Shown: positions 34,551-43,692 of the stretch, in pieces
How positions within the stretch are numbered: the stretch's first letter is position 1
Layout of the letters: each line of letters starts with the position of its first letter
Origin: Deltaproteobacteria bacterium Ga0077550
GTDB taxonomy: Bacteria; Myxococcota_A; Polyangia; Nannocystales; Nannocystaceae
Length of the DNA stretch: 64,000 nt
Direction of reading: 5' to 3'
NCBI GenBank assembly: GCA_001464385.1
Contig: LNFB01000306.1
Location: 1-64,000 of the forward strand
Position numbers and translations under genes: made by a program
The notes under the pieces: model-generated
Database searches by the model: none
Seen by the model: the letters and a program-made list of their open reading frames with translations, nothing else
What the model was told of the DNA's origin: nothing

Positions 34551-37500
34551 GTGCAGCGCGACGAGTCGGAGGTTCGGGGTCCATTGGCGTTCCTCGCGGG
34601 GGGCGGTGAGATGGGCGCCCGGATGCGGGAGCTCGACTGGTCGACGACGCCGTTGGGTCCCCCCGAGCGCTGGTCGCAGAACCTGAAGACGTGCGTGCGA
34701 ATCGTGCTGACCTCGCGCCAGCCGATGTTCGTGTGGTGGGGTGAGTCGCTCGTCAATCTGTACAACGACGCCTACAAGTCGATCGTCGGCGGCAAGCACC
34801 CGCAAGCGCTGGGCATGCCGGCGCACCGCGTCTGGCACGAGATCTGGGATCAAATCGCCCCGCGCGCGGCGACCTGCATGCAGCGCGACGAGGGCACGTT
34901 CGACGAGGCCCTGCTGCTCGTCATGGAGCGCAACGGCTATCCCGAGGAGACCTACTACACGTTTTCGTACAGCCCGGTGGCGGACGACGACGGGCGGCCG
35001 GGCGGGATCATCTGCGCCAATAGCGAGGACACGCGGCGCATCGTCGGCGAGCGGCAGCTCGAGGTGCTGCGCGAGATCTCGGCGCGCGGCGTCCTGGCCG
35101 ACACGATGTCGCGGGCGTGCCGCGAGGTCGAGGTCGCGCTCGCGACCGCGGGCCGCGATCTACCGTTCGCTGCGGTCTATCGCATGGACGGGGACGACGC
35201 CTCCGCCGAGCGACTGATCACCGCGGGCTTCGCCGAGGAGCACGCGGCCGTGCCCCCGCGCTGGTCCAAGGATGCGCCGGGCCCCTGGGCGCTCGCGCGC
35301 GTCGCCGCGACGCGCACCGCCCAGGTCGTCGAACTCGATCCGACTACGAGCGCCACCCTGCCGCGCGGTGCGTGGGACCGTCCGCCGCGCCAGGCGATGG
35401 CGCTGCCGGTCGACATCGGCGGGCGCCCGGGCGCGATGGTGTTCGGCTGCAACCCCTATCGCCTGCTCGACGACGACTACTCGGGGTTCCTCGCGGTCGT
35501 CGCGTCGCAGACCGCCGCCAGTCTCGCCGCCGCCGATGCGCGCGAGGCCGAGAGCCGCCGGGCGCAGGCGCTCGTCGAGCTCGACCAGGCGAAGACGATG
35601 TTCTTCCACAATGTCAGCCACGAGTTCCGCACGCCGCTGACGCTGATGCTCGGGCCGCTCGAGGACGCGATGACCCGCGGCAACCTCGCGGGCGACGACC
35701 TCGTCACGACCCACGGCAATGCGCATCGCCTGCTCAAGCTCGTCAACACGCTGCTCGAGTTCTCGCGGCTCGAGGCCGGTCGCAGCGACGCGTGCTTCGT
35801 CGAGCTCGACGTCGCTGCCCTCACGCACGACCTGGCGGCGGCGTTCAGCTCGACCATCCTGCGCGCGGAGCTCGAGTTCTTGGTGTCGTGCCCGCGGCTT
35901 TCGCAGACGTACTGGCTCGATCGCGACATGTGGGAGAAGATCGTCCTCAACCTGCTGTCGAACGCGCTGAAGTTCACGTTCGAGGGCGCGATCCGGGTCT
36001 CGCTGACCGAGGTCCCGGGGGCGCTCCGGCTCGAGGTGCACGACACTGGCACCGGCATCCCTGCGCACGAGATCCCGCACCTGTTCGAGCGGTTCCACCG
36101 GGTCCAGGGCGCGCGCGCCCGCACGCACGAGGGCTCGGGCATCGGGCTCGCGCTGGTCGCCGAGCTCGTGCGCCTGCACGGGGGCTCGATCGGCGTCACG
36201 AGCGAGGTGGGCAGGGGCACGACGTTCATCGTGGCGATCCCCGCGGGGCGCGACCACCTGCCGGCCGAGCGCGTCGACGCCCCGCGGCGCGCGTCGTCGG
36301 TGTCGCTGTCCACGGTGTCGTACGTGCAGGAGGCCGAGCGTTGGCTGCCCGAGGGGAAGGCCGCGGCGCAGGATCTGGGTCCCGAGTCGGCGCGGTCCGT
36401 GGGGCGCATCCTCGTCGCCGACGACAACGCGGACATGCGGAGCTACCTGGCGCGGCTCCTCCGCGAGCGGTGGCAGGTCGAGGCGGTCAACGACGGCGCG
36501 CTCGCGCTGGCGTCCGCGCTGCGCGATCCTCCGGCGCTCGTCGTCACCGACGTGATGATGCCCCACCTCGACGGCTTCGGCCTGCTCGCCGCGCTGCGCG
36601 ACGACCCGCGCACGGCGTCCGTCCCGGTCATCATGCTGTCGGCGCGCGCCGGCGAGGAGTCGCGCATGAGTGGCCTCGAGGCCGGCGCCGACGACTACCT
36701 GCCCAAGCCGTTCTCGGCGCGCGAGCTCGTCGCGAAGGTGGCGACGCATCTGCAGATGTCGCGGCTGCGCGCGGTCGCCGAGGCCGAGCGCGGCAAGCTC
36801 GACGCCATGTTCCGCCAGGCGCCCGTGCCGATCGCGGTGCTCCAGGGCCACGAGCTGCGGTTCCGCGTCGCCAACGCGCCGATGTGCGAGATGACCGGCC
36901 GCCCCGCGCTGGTCGGCCTCACCGTCGGCGAGGCGTTCCCGGAGCTCGAGGATCACCCGATCCTCCGCCTGCTGCGCGGGGTGCTCGACGACGGCGTCGG
37001 CGTCGAGCTCATGGAGACTCCGGTGCCGCTGATGCGCGAGGGCCGGCCGCGCGAGGCCTTCTTCAAGGTCACCGCCACGCCGATGCGCGACGGCGACGGT
37101 CGCGTCGACGGCGTGATGGTCGTGGCCATCGAGGTGACCGAGCAGGTCTCGGCGCGCCAGCGCGAGGAGCAGCTCCGCGAGGCGGCCGAGCGGGCGAGCC
37201 GGGCCAAGGACGACTTCCTCTCGACGCTCAGCCACGAGCTGCGCACGCCGTTGAACGCGATCGTGGGCTGGTCGCAGCTCCTGCGCGCGGGCACGGTACC
37301 CGAGGCGCAGCGCGAGAAGGCGCTCGAGACCGTCGAGCGCAACGCCCACATGCAGGCCCGCCTCATCGAGGACATGCTGGATCTGGCGCGCATCGAGCAG
37401 GGCAAGCTGGTGCTCAGCGTCGGCCCGGTCGAGATGGTGCGCGTGGTCGAGGCCGCCCTCGACGCGGTGCGGCCCGCCGCGGCGGCCAAGGGGATCCGCC

Positions 37501-38357
37501 TGCAGCCGGTGCTCGACTCGCACGCGACCATCGTCGGTGACGCCGACCGCCTGCAGCAGATCGTGTGGAACCTGCTGTCCAACGCGATCAAGTTCACGGC
37601 CAAGGAGGGTCGCATCCAGATCCGCCTGCGCCGCGAGCGGTCGTACGTGGAGCTCGTCGTCGCCGACGACGGCCAGGGCATCGCGCCCGAGTTCCTGCCC
37701 CACGTGTTCGACCGCTTCCGCCAGGCCGACGCCACCTTCGCCCGGCGCGCGGGCGGGCTCGGCCTCGGGCTCGCGATCGTGCGCTCGCTGACCGAGCTGC
37801 ACGGGGGCGTCGTCAGCGTCCGCAGCGACGGCCTCGGCCAGGGCGCCACCTTCGTGGTGCGGCTCCCGACGGCGCCGCTGCGCTCGGACAGCGGCGACGG
37901 CACGCCGACCCACGAGCCGGGCCCCGCGATGGCGAAGAACTTCGATTGCCCGCCCGAGCTCACCGGCAAGCACATCCTCGTCGTGGACGACGAGCCCGAC
38001 ACCCGCGAGCTGCTGCGATTCGTCATCGAGCAGTGCGAGGCGACGGTGACCACGTGCGCGAACGCGGTTGACGCCGTCGAGGCCCTCGATCGGGGGACGT
38101 TCGACGCGATCGTCTCCGACATCGGCATGCCGGGTGAGGACGGCTACGGCTTGATCCGGCGGGTCCGCTCGCGCAGCGCGGATCGGGGCGGGCGCGTGCC
38201 CGCGGTCGCCCTGACGGCGTACGCCCGCGGTGAGGACCGCGTCCAGGCGCTGCGCGCCGGGTTCAACATGCACCTCGCCAAGCCGATCGATGCGGGCGAG
38301 TTGCTCGTCGTACTCGCCACGCTGATCGGCGGCTACGGCACCGCGCCGACGGGGTGA
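34551..38357 (+). CDS. Hybrid histidine kinase with two kinase modules and two receivers
   Basis: A 1268-residue soluble signalling protein. Order: N-terminal PAS-like (WSTTPLGPPERWSQNLKTCV), a GAF-like stretch, HisKA with His357 (NVSHEFRTPLTLM) and HATPase (NLLSNALKFTFEG), receiver 1 with Asp667 (VVTDVMMPHLDGFGL), a PAS domain (FRQAPVPIAVLQGHELRF), HisKA with His895 (LSHELRTPLNAIVGW) and HATPase (NLLSNAIKFTAKEG), and receiver 2 with Asp1190 (IVSDIGMPGEDGYGL). All phospho-acceptor residues are present. GTG 34551 has AAGGGG very close; ATG 34611 is an alternative start. No membrane segments, so the ligand or redox signal is intracellular. It directly follows the Ku/LigD relic. Confidence 0.93.
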   Translation: MQRDESEVRGPLAFLAGGGEMGARMRELDWSTTPLGPPERWSQNLKTCVRIVLTSRQPMFVWWGESLVNLYNDAYKSIVGGKHPQALGMPAHRVWHEIWDQIAPRAATCMQRDEGTFDEALLLVMERNGYPEETYYTFSYSPVADDDGRPGGIICANSEDTRRIVGERQLEVLREISARGVLADTMSRACREVEVALATAGRDLPFAAVYRMDGDDASAERLITAGFAEEHAAVPPRWSKDAPGPWALARVAATRTAQVVELDPTTSATLPRGAWDRPPRQAMALPVDIGGRPGAMVFGCNPYRLLDDDYSGFLAVVASQTAASLAAADAREAESRRAQALVELDQAKTMFFHNVSHEFRTPLTLMLGPLEDAMTRGNLAGDDLVTTHGNAHRLLKLVNTLLEFSRLEAGRSDACFVELDVAALTHDLAAAFSSTILRAELEFLVSCPRLSQTYWLDRDMWEKIVLNLLSNALKFTFEGAIRVSLTEVPGALRLEVHDTGTGIPAHEIPHLFERFHRVQGARARTHEGSGIGLALVAELVRLHGGSIGVTSEVGRGTTFIVAIPAGRDHLPAERVDAPRRASSVSLSTVSYVQEAERWLPEGKAAAQDLGPESARSVGRILVADDNADMRSYLARLLRERWQVEAVNDGALALASALRDPPALVVTDVMMPHLDGFGLLAALRDDPRTASVPVIMLSARAGEESRMSGLEAGADDYLPKPFSARELVAKVATHLQMSRLRAVAEAERGKLDAMFRQAPVPIAVLQGHELRFRVANAPMCEMTGRPALVGLTVGEAFPELEDHPILRLLRGVLDDGVGVELMETPVPLMREGRPREAFFKVTATPMRDGDGRVDGVMVVAIEVTEQVSARQREEQLREAAERASRAKDDFLSTLSHELRTPLNAIVGWSQLLRAGTVPEAQREKALETVERNAHMQARLIEDMLDLARIEQGKLVLSVGPVEMVRVVEAALDAVRPAAAAKGIRLQPVLDSHATIVGDADRLQQIVWNLLSNAIKFTAKEGRIQIRLRRERSYVELVVADDGQGIAPEFLPHVFDRFRQADATFARRAGGLGLGLAIVRSLTELHGGVVSVRSDGLGQGATFVVRLPTAPLRSDSGDGTPTHEPGPAMAKNFDCPPELTGKHILVVDDEPDTRELLRFVIEQCEATVTTCANAVDAVEALDRGTFDAIVSDIGMPGEDGYGLIRRVRSRSADRGGRVPAVALTAYARGEDRVQALRAGFNMHLAKPIDAGELLVVLATLIGGYGTAPTG

Positions 38358-38446
38358 TGCCGTGCTCGCCGCTTCGCACGGGCGGCGACGCACGGGTGCG
38401 GCGATCCGGCACGGCGATCCGCGGCGATGGCCCGACGCCGCGGCCA

Positions 38447-38486
38447 CGCCGAGCCGACGCCGAGCCGACGCGGAGGTGGCTCGGCG
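38447..38486 (+). repeat. Hairpin with two alternative left arms
   Basis: CGCCGAGCC occurs twice in tandem (38447-38455 and 38458-38466), and its complement GGCTCGGCG lies at 38478-38486. Either left copy can pair with the right arm, with an 11- or 22-base loop. It lies in the 203-base gap between the histidine kinase gene and the BON lipoprotein. It may be a leader structure or just GC-rich repetition; the rest of the gap shows no clear promoter. Confidence 0.35.
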
Positions 38487-38560
38487 ATTGCACAGCACAG
38501 CCGCGCCGCACCGAGAGGCCGCCGCGAACGGTGGCCCGCACGCGGAGAAACGAGCACACC

Positions 38561-39202
38561 ATGATGTTTCGCGAACTGGGCACCTTCGGACTCTCCCTGG
38601 CCTTGCTGATCCCGGCCGGCGCCGGCGCGCTCGGCTGCGCGACCACGCGGCCCGTCGTCGAGCAGAGCAACGACAGCGTCATCACCGGCCGAGTCGGCCG
38701 CCGCCTCGTCGCCGACCCCGACGTGAAGCGCTACGCGATCGACGTCGACACCCTCGACGGCGTGGTCTACCTGCGCGGCAAGGTCGACTCGGCGTCGATG
38801 AAGACATCGGCCGAGAAGATCGCCCGATCGACCGACGGCGTGCGCGAGGTCGTCAACGAGCTCATCGTCGACGCCAACCAAGAGGGTGACGCCACCGACG
38901 GCGACGTCGGCATCAAGACCCGCGTCGGCGCGGCGCTGAGCGGCGATGACGACGTGCGCCGCGTGAACGTCGACGTCGATGTCATCGACGGCGTCGTCAC
39001 GTTGTCGGGCGTCGTCCACAACGAGGCCGAGGCGAAGGAGGTCGAGCGGATCGCCAGCCAGACCGAGGGCGTGCTCGGCGTGAAGAACGAGCTGAAGATC
39101 GAGCAGACCGGCAACGCCGACACGGAGAAGGCCGGCAAGGTCGACGACGACGGCGATCGCAAGGACGCAACGCCGTCCACCGACGCGAAGAAGAAGAAGT
39201 AG
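38561..39202 (+). CDS. Lipoprotein with two BON domains (OsmY-like)
   Basis: A 213-residue lipoprotein. ATG 38561 begins MMFRELGTFGLSLALLIPAG with lipobox GALGC near residue 26. Two BON domains are evident: VKRYAIDVDTLDGVVYLRGK then VDSASMKTSAEKIARSTDGV, and RRVNVDVDVIDGVVTLSGVV then HNEAEAKEVERIASQTEGVL. The C-terminus is Lys/Asp-rich. OsmY/DolP-type proteins protect the envelope against osmotic and membrane stress. Confidence 0.88.
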   Translation: MMFRELGTFGLSLALLIPAGAGALGCATTRPVVEQSNDSVITGRVGRRLVADPDVKRYAIDVDTLDGVVYLRGKVDSASMKTSAEKIARSTDGVREVVNELIVDANQEGDATDGDVGIKTRVGAALSGDDDVRRVNVDVDVIDGVVTLSGVVHNEAEAKEVERIASQTEGVLGVKNELKIEQTGNADTEKAGKVDDDGDRKDATPSTDAKKKK

Positions 39203-39227
39203 TCGTCGGCTCGCAGGCACCATCGAT

Positions 39228-39265
39228 CGCCCGCATGGACCTCACCCCGAGGTCCATCGCGGGCG
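39228..39265 (+). terminator. Strong hairpin downstream of the BON lipoprotein
   Basis: Two 7-base stems (CGCCCGC/GCGGGCG and TGGACCT/AGGTCCA) are separated by a small internal loop and closed by CACCCCG. It begins 25 bases after the stop at 39202. No U-tract. The remainder of the gap to 39420 holds no clear gene. Confidence 0.6.
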
Positions 39266-39419
39266 TCGTCGCGTCCGCGGTCGGTCGCCGCGGGCACGCG
39301 AGTTGCGGCGGTGCGCGTGGCGACGGCGCGCATCGTGGCGTCCCCGCGACGCGCTGCGGCCCGTGGAGCGCGGGATCCGAGCGGTCTCGACTGGCACCGA
39401 CGATGCAAAGACGCCCCCC

Positions 39420-40385
39420 GTGGCCATCGCCGTCCTGATCCCTCCCCAGAGCGACGCTGCCCCCGCACGGCGGGCGCTGCGGCTGCTGCGGGCGCGGCTC
39501 GGCCTCGAGCTGACGGTCGTGCCCCTGGTTGCGGACGACGATCTCGGTGACGCCGTACGCCGCGTGCTCGAGGGCCTCCATCCCCGCGTCGTGATCGCGA
39601 TCGGCACCGACGCGACGTTCACCGCCGTCGCCGCCGCGCTGGTCGACGAGCCCGTCGCCCTGGCGATGGTGCCCACCGCGGCCTCACCCCTGTGCCGCCA
39701 GCTCGGCCTGCCCGACGACGTCGAGGGTGCGTGCGAACACGTCGCCCGCGCGTGCCGGTCGGGCCACAGCCGCGCCGTCGACCTGCTGCGCCTCGCGGGC
39801 CACGTCCGCGTCGAGGACCGAGTGGTCTGCTCGCGCATCGTGATGGGTCGAATCGCCGAGCTCGACGCCGCGCCCGAGGGCGGCCCGCTGGCCCGGGTGC
39901 GATGGGGCTTGGTGTCGCTGATGCGCCTGTTCGGCCACAGCACGCGGTTCACGATCGACGTCGACGGCGAGCCCGTCAGCGTGCGCGCCAGCAGTGTGAT
40001 CGTCGCCAACACGGGCGCCGTCGGCTTGGCCGGCCTCCAGTGGGCGCGGGACGTCGCGATCGACGACGGCGTCGTCGACGTGCTGGTGATCCGCTCGAGC
40101 ACCGTCCTCGACTACGCAGCCCTGATCTTCGGGTGGATCCGCGGCCGCTCGCGTCGTCGCCAGGTGATGCACCTGCGCGCCCGCAAGCGCGTGGCGCTCC
40201 GCGCATCACGACCCGTCGCGGTGCGCTGCGACGGCGCGACCGAGCGCCTCGCGACGCTCGAGGCGCTGGTCGCCCGCGAGGGCCTGCGTCTCGCGACCCC
40301 CGAGCTCCGTCCTGTCCTCGCGCCGCCCGACGACCCATCGCCGCCGCTGGTGCCCGTCGCCATCCCCGAGCTGCGGGCCTCCTAG
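39420..40385 (+). CDS. Diacylglycerol-kinase-like protein with degenerate active site
   Basis: A 321-residue protein. GTG 39420 (VAIAVLIPPQSDAAPA) parallels the start of the paralogue at 42662 (VRITLFHNPSAGAG), so I prefer it to the longer TTG at 39303. The DAGK fold is recognisable: VVIAIGTDATFTAVAAALVD where active enzymes have GGDGT, and VPTAASPLCRQLGLP where they have GTANN. The C-terminal half (SVIVANTGAVGLAGLQWARD, VVDVLVIRSSTVLDYAALIF) is typical. The nucleotide-binding GGDGT and GTxN motifs are both altered, so catalysis is unlikely. It may be a regulatory or lipid-binding paralogue. Confidence 0.68.
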   Translation: MAIAVLIPPQSDAAPARRALRLLRARLGLELTVVPLVADDDLGDAVRRVLEGLHPRVVIAIGTDATFTAVAAALVDEPVALAMVPTAASPLCRQLGLPDDVEGACEHVARACRSGHSRAVDLLRLAGHVRVEDRVVCSRIVMGRIAELDAAPEGGPLARVRWGLVSLMRLFGHSTRFTIDVDGEPVSVRASSVIVANTGAVGLAGLQWARDVAIDDGVVDVLVIRSSTVLDYAALIFGWIRGRSRRRQVMHLRARKRVALRASRPVAVRCDGATERLATLEALVAREGLRLATPELRPVLAPPDDPSPPLVPVAIPELRAS

Positions 40386-40430
40386 GAGCCGCGCGTTCCG
40401 TTGTCACTCCACATCCACCCGAGGTCATCC

Positions 40431-40703
40431 ATGTCGCTCACCACCACGTTCCCCCTCCTGCTGCAGCTGCTCTCGATGGAGCTCGTCGACACCTCGCTCG
40501 AGGGCGAGGCGACGAGCTGGGAGCAGCCGGTCCCCACGCCGCCGGGCCCTGATCCGACGCCGACGCCGACCCCGAAGCCGCAGCCCAAGCCGCACCCGGA
40601 TCCGGAGCCCAACCCCGATCCGCGGCCGCCGACGCCGACCCCGCCGACGCCGACACCCAAGCCGCCGGTGCCGCCGCCGAACCCGACGCCGCTGCACACG
40701 TGA
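40431..40703 (+). CDS. Proline-rich small protein
   Basis: A 90-residue protein. ATG 40431 has GAGGTC upstream. An N-terminal hydrophobic stretch (TTFPLLLQLLSMELVD) is followed by about 55 residues of Pro with Thr, Lys, Asp and Glu in alternating order, such as TPTPTPKPQPKPHPDPEPNP. Such stretches form extended polyproline rods. It could be a short periplasmic spacer or a cell-wall-spanning adaptor; no domain is present. The Pro/Thr coding shows a strong third-base GC bias like a real gene. Confidence 0.5.
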   Translation: MSLTTTFPLLLQLLSMELVDTSLEGEATSWEQPVPTPPGPDPTPTPTPKPQPKPHPDPEPNPDPRPPTPTPPTPTPKPPVPPPNPTPLHT

Positions 40704-40710
40704 GCGCGCG

Positions 40711-41742
40711 CTACTGCGGATCGAGCACCGGTTGGTTGTTCCGCGCACGGGAGCGCTCGGCCACGGCACGCGCCGTGGGCCCGAGCTCCCGCGCGAGCGT
40801 GTGCCCGGGCGAGCCGCCGCGGGTGAACGAGGGCGGCAGCGCCCGCACCACCGTCGCGAGCACGGACGACACCACGCCCGGCATGATCCCGAACGCCATC
40901 GCGAGCAGCTTCGACTGCAGGCCGACGCGCACGAGCGCTCGACGGGACGCGATGCCGTCGACGGCGCAGACCGCCGCGCGCGTCGCCGAGATCGCGAGGC
41001 CCGGCGTGAGGTCGGCGAGCGCGAAGGCGACGTAGGTCCCCCGCCGCGCGCTGCCCTTGTACGTGACGTTGATCGGGCCGCCGGTCCGCATCACCCACGG
41101 CGCGATCGTGGTGACCGCGATGCCCTCGCGCGCCAGATCGTGGTGCAGTCCCAGGGAGTAGCCCGTGAGCGCCGCCTTGCTCGCCGAGTACGGCAGCATC
41201 CACGGCACCGGCGAGAGCCCGCCGATGGACGCGATGTTGGCGATCTGCCCGCGATGCCCGGCGAGCATCCCCGGAAGCACGGCGTCGATCGTGTGCACCG
41301 CGCCCCAGAAGTTGGTGTCCATCGCCGCGTGGAGATCCTCGACCGTCATCGCCGTCGCGGGCCCGACGTGGAGGATGCCCGCGGCGTTCACCAGCACGTC
41401 GATGGGGCCGTGGGCGTCCTCGACGTCGGCGATCATCGCGGCGACGGCCTCGCGATCGGTCACGTCGCAGGCGTGGGCGTACGCGTCGATCCCTTGCTGC
41501 GCGAGCAGCTGTGTGGCCCGCTCGAGCTCGGCTGCGTCGCGGGCACACAGCACCACGGTCGCGCCGCGGCGGCCGAGCTCGGCGGCGAGCTGCAGGCCGA
41601 GTCCCCGCGAACCGCCGGTGACGAGGGCGAGCTGGCCGGCGAACCGTCGCCGTCGCCGCTGCCTCGCCCACAGCGCAGCGATCGCCGCCGCACCCGCCAA
41701 TGACCACAACCACAGATTCCCGCGCGCGAGCTTGCGTGTCAT
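40711..41742 (-). CDS. Membrane-anchored short-chain dehydrogenase (SDR)
   Basis: A 343-residue protein. ATG 41742 opens on one membrane helix (LWLWSLAGAAAIAALWARQR). The Rossmann fold begins with ALVTGGSRGLGLQLAAELGR (TGxxxGxG), then NAAG in VLVNAAGILHVGP, the Ser in NIASIGGLSPVP and the YSASKAAL catalytic Tyr/Lys. All four catalytic elements are intact. N-terminally anchored SDRs often act on lipids or sterols. Substrate unknown. Confidence 0.92.
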   Translation of the reverse strand: MTRKLARGNLWLWSLAGAAAIAALWARQRRRRRFAGQLALVTGGSRGLGLQLAAELGRRGATVVLCARDAAELERATQLLAQQGIDAYAHACDVTDREAVAAMIADVEDAHGPIDVLVNAAGILHVGPATAMTVEDLHAAMDTNFWGAVHTIDAVLPGMLAGHRGQIANIASIGGLSPVPWMLPYSASKAALTGYSLGLHHDLAREGIAVTTIAPWVMRTGGPINVTYKGSARRGTYVAFALADLTPGLAISATRAAVCAVDGIASRRALVRVGLQSKLLAMAFGIMPGVVSSVLATVVRALPPSFTRGGSPGHTLARELGPTARAVAERSRARNNQPVLDPQ

Positions 41743-41804
41743 GCGATCGGACTCCAGCCGACGGTCTAGGCGCTGCGGGGCCCCTGTCAAACCGCTTCGG
41801 TTCG

Positions 41805-42539
41805 TCAGGTCAGCGGGTGGTGCTGCATCACCTCGGCGAGCGCGGCATGATCGGTGAGATCGAGGCGCAGCGGCGTGATCGAGACGAGGTCGTGCTCGAT
41901 CGCCCAGCGATCGGTGCCCTCCTCCGCCGCCTCGAGCGGGACCACGGTACTCCAGTACAGCGGTCGGCCGCGCGGATCCTTGATCGGCACGACGCGGCCG
42001 TCGTAGTGCCGGATCGATTGCCACGTCCACCGCATACCGACGGGATCGCGGGGGATGTTGATGTTGACGAGGCCCAGCTTCGGCTGCTCGAGCACGAACT
42101 CCAGCGCGCGATCGAGGTGGGGGGCCAGCGCGGCGAAGTCGGGCTCGGAGTCGTCGCTCGTGGAGGTGCTGAACGCGATGCCGCGCACCCCGAGCAGGGC
42201 GGCCTGCTTGGCGGCGGCGAGCGTGCCGGAGTGCCACGCCGACGTCCCGAGGTTGAGCCCGAGGTTGACGCCGGAGAGCACGACGTCGACCTCGCGCCAC
42301 ATGTGACAGCCCAGGGCCACACAGTCCGCGGGCGTACCGTTGACGCGGTGGGCATCGAACGGGACGCTCGGCGTGGAGCGGACGCTGAGCGGACGCGAGT
42401 GCGTGATCGCGTGGCCCATCGACGATTGCTCGACGTCGGGTGCCACAACGCGCACCGTGCCAAAACGCCTCGCTGCACTGGCGAGCGCGGCCAGCCCCGG
42501 GGAGTAGATCCCGTCGTCGTTGGTGACCAGCAGGTTCAT
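41805..42539 (-). CDS. surE: 5'/3'-nucleotidase SurE
   Basis: A 244-residue enzyme starting MNLLVTNDDGIYSPGLAALA at ATG 42539. Metal-binding TNDD motif, DVEQSSMGHAITHSRP with the active-site Ser/Asn region and VLSGVNLGLNLGTSAWHSGT are present. SurE removes phosphate from nucleotides and short polyphosphates in stationary-phase survival. Length and motif order are standard. It is divergent from the diacylglycerol-kinase-like gene at 42662. Confidence 0.95.
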   Translation of the reverse strand: MNLLVTNDDGIYSPGLAALASAARRFGTVRVVAPDVEQSSMGHAITHSRPLSVRSTPSVPFDAHRVNGTPADCVALGCHMWREVDVVLSGVNLGLNLGTSAWHSGTLAAAKQAALLGVRGIAFSTSTSDDSEPDFAALAPHLDRALEFVLEQPKLGLVNINIPRDPVGMRWTWQSIRHYDGRVVPIKDPRGRPLYWSTVVPLEAAEEGTDRWAIEHDLVSITPLRLDLTDHAALAEVMQHHPLT

Positions 42540-42661
42540 CGCGTGCGCCGACAACGTAGCAACCACACCCAGAGCGGCACGTCGCGCACGGACGATTGCC
42601 GCGATCGTGCGCGCGCGGCTCGACAAGTGCGCGCGAGCGTCAACCATCGTGGGAGATCCCC

Positions 42662-43588
42662 GTGCGCATCACCCTGTTCCACAACCCCTCGGCCGGCGCG
42701 GGGCGTCACACCGGCGCCGACCTCGAACGGATCGCGCGGGCGCTCGGCCACGACGTCGACGCGCGGGCGCTCGGCGCCGACGGCTGGGCGGACGCGCTCG
42801 ACGATCCGGGGGACCTCGTGGTGGTCGCCGGCGGCGACGGCTCCGTCGCGTCGGTCGCGAGCCTCATGGTCGGTCGGCCGACGCCGATCGCCGTCATCCC
42901 GATGGGCACCGCGAACAACGTCGCGTCGGCGCTCGGCATCCGCGGCGCCCGCGAGACGTTGCCCGAGGCGCTCATGGCCGCGTGGCCGACGTGGGAATCG
43001 GTCGGCTTCGACGTCGGGCTCGCGAGCGACGGCGCGCGCTCGCATCACTTCCTCGAGTGCGTCGGCGTCGGCGAGTTCGGGCGCCTGATGGCGCACAGCG
43101 ACGGGCTCGAGCGGTCCTCCCGCGAGGACGATCGCGAGCGCAAGCTCGAACGCGACCTCGCCCACCTGCGCGACCACGTCGCGGCGAGCAACGGGCAGGG
43201 CATCGCGCTCACGATCGACGGCGTCGATCGCAGCGGCGAGTACCTGCTCGCCGAGGTGCTCAACGTGTGGACCTTCGGCCCGCGACTCGGCCTCGCCCCG
43301 GCCGCGGCGGTGGACGACGGTCGGCTCCACGTCGTCCTCGTCGGGCCCGATCACCGGGCCGCGCTGGTGCGCTACCTCGAGGCGCTGCGCAACGGCGATC
43401 GCGGCGCGCCCGACCTCGAGGTCGTCCCGGCGGATCGCATCGAGCTCGAGTGCGACGTGCACGACCTCCACGTGGATGGCGCGCTGTGGAGCGGCGAGTC
43501 GGGGCTGGTGCAGCCCGGCGAGCGCGCGGCGCTGCGGGTGTCGGTGCTGCCGCGGGCGGTCCACTTCCTGCGACCGCCGATCGCGTGA
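42662..43588 (+). CDS. Diacylglycerol kinase / sphingosine-kinase-like lipid kinase
   Basis: A 308-residue enzyme. GTG 42662 follows GGGAG at good spacing. The lipid kinase core is intact: VVVAGGDGSVASVASLMVGR (GGDG) and IPMGTANNVASALGI (GTxN). It also has HFLECVGVGEFGRLMAHSD and the C-terminal substrate region LGLAPAAAVDDGRLHVVLVG. It would phosphorylate diacylglycerol or a similar lipid. The neighbour at 39420 is a degenerate relative, and this intact paralogue shows what was lost. Confidence 0.9.
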   Translation: MRITLFHNPSAGAGRHTGADLERIARALGHDVDARALGADGWADALDDPGDLVVVAGGDGSVASVASLMVGRPTPIAVIPMGTANNVASALGIRGARETLPEALMAAWPTWESVGFDVGLASDGARSHHFLECVGVGEFGRLMAHSDGLERSSREDDRERKLERDLAHLRDHVAASNGQGIALTIDGVDRSGEYLLAEVLNVWTFGPRLGLAPAAAVDDGRLHVVLVGPDHRAALVRYLEALRNGDRGAPDLEVVPADRIELECDVHDLHVDGALWSGESGLVQPGERAALRVSVLPRAVHFLRPPIA

Positions 43589-43692
43589 GGTCGGTTGCCG
43601 AGGCCACCGCGCCGCGCCGAACGCGGGCGCGCGGACGCGAAAACCGTCGCGCGCCGTGAGCCGTCTTCGCTGCGTCGGGGAACTGGGCCCCG

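Noticed and set aside
35160-38498. 1112-codon open frame antisense to the histidine kinase
   Set aside because: Low-complexity Arg/His/Leu-rich text with no motif, opposite a gene whose every domain is intact.
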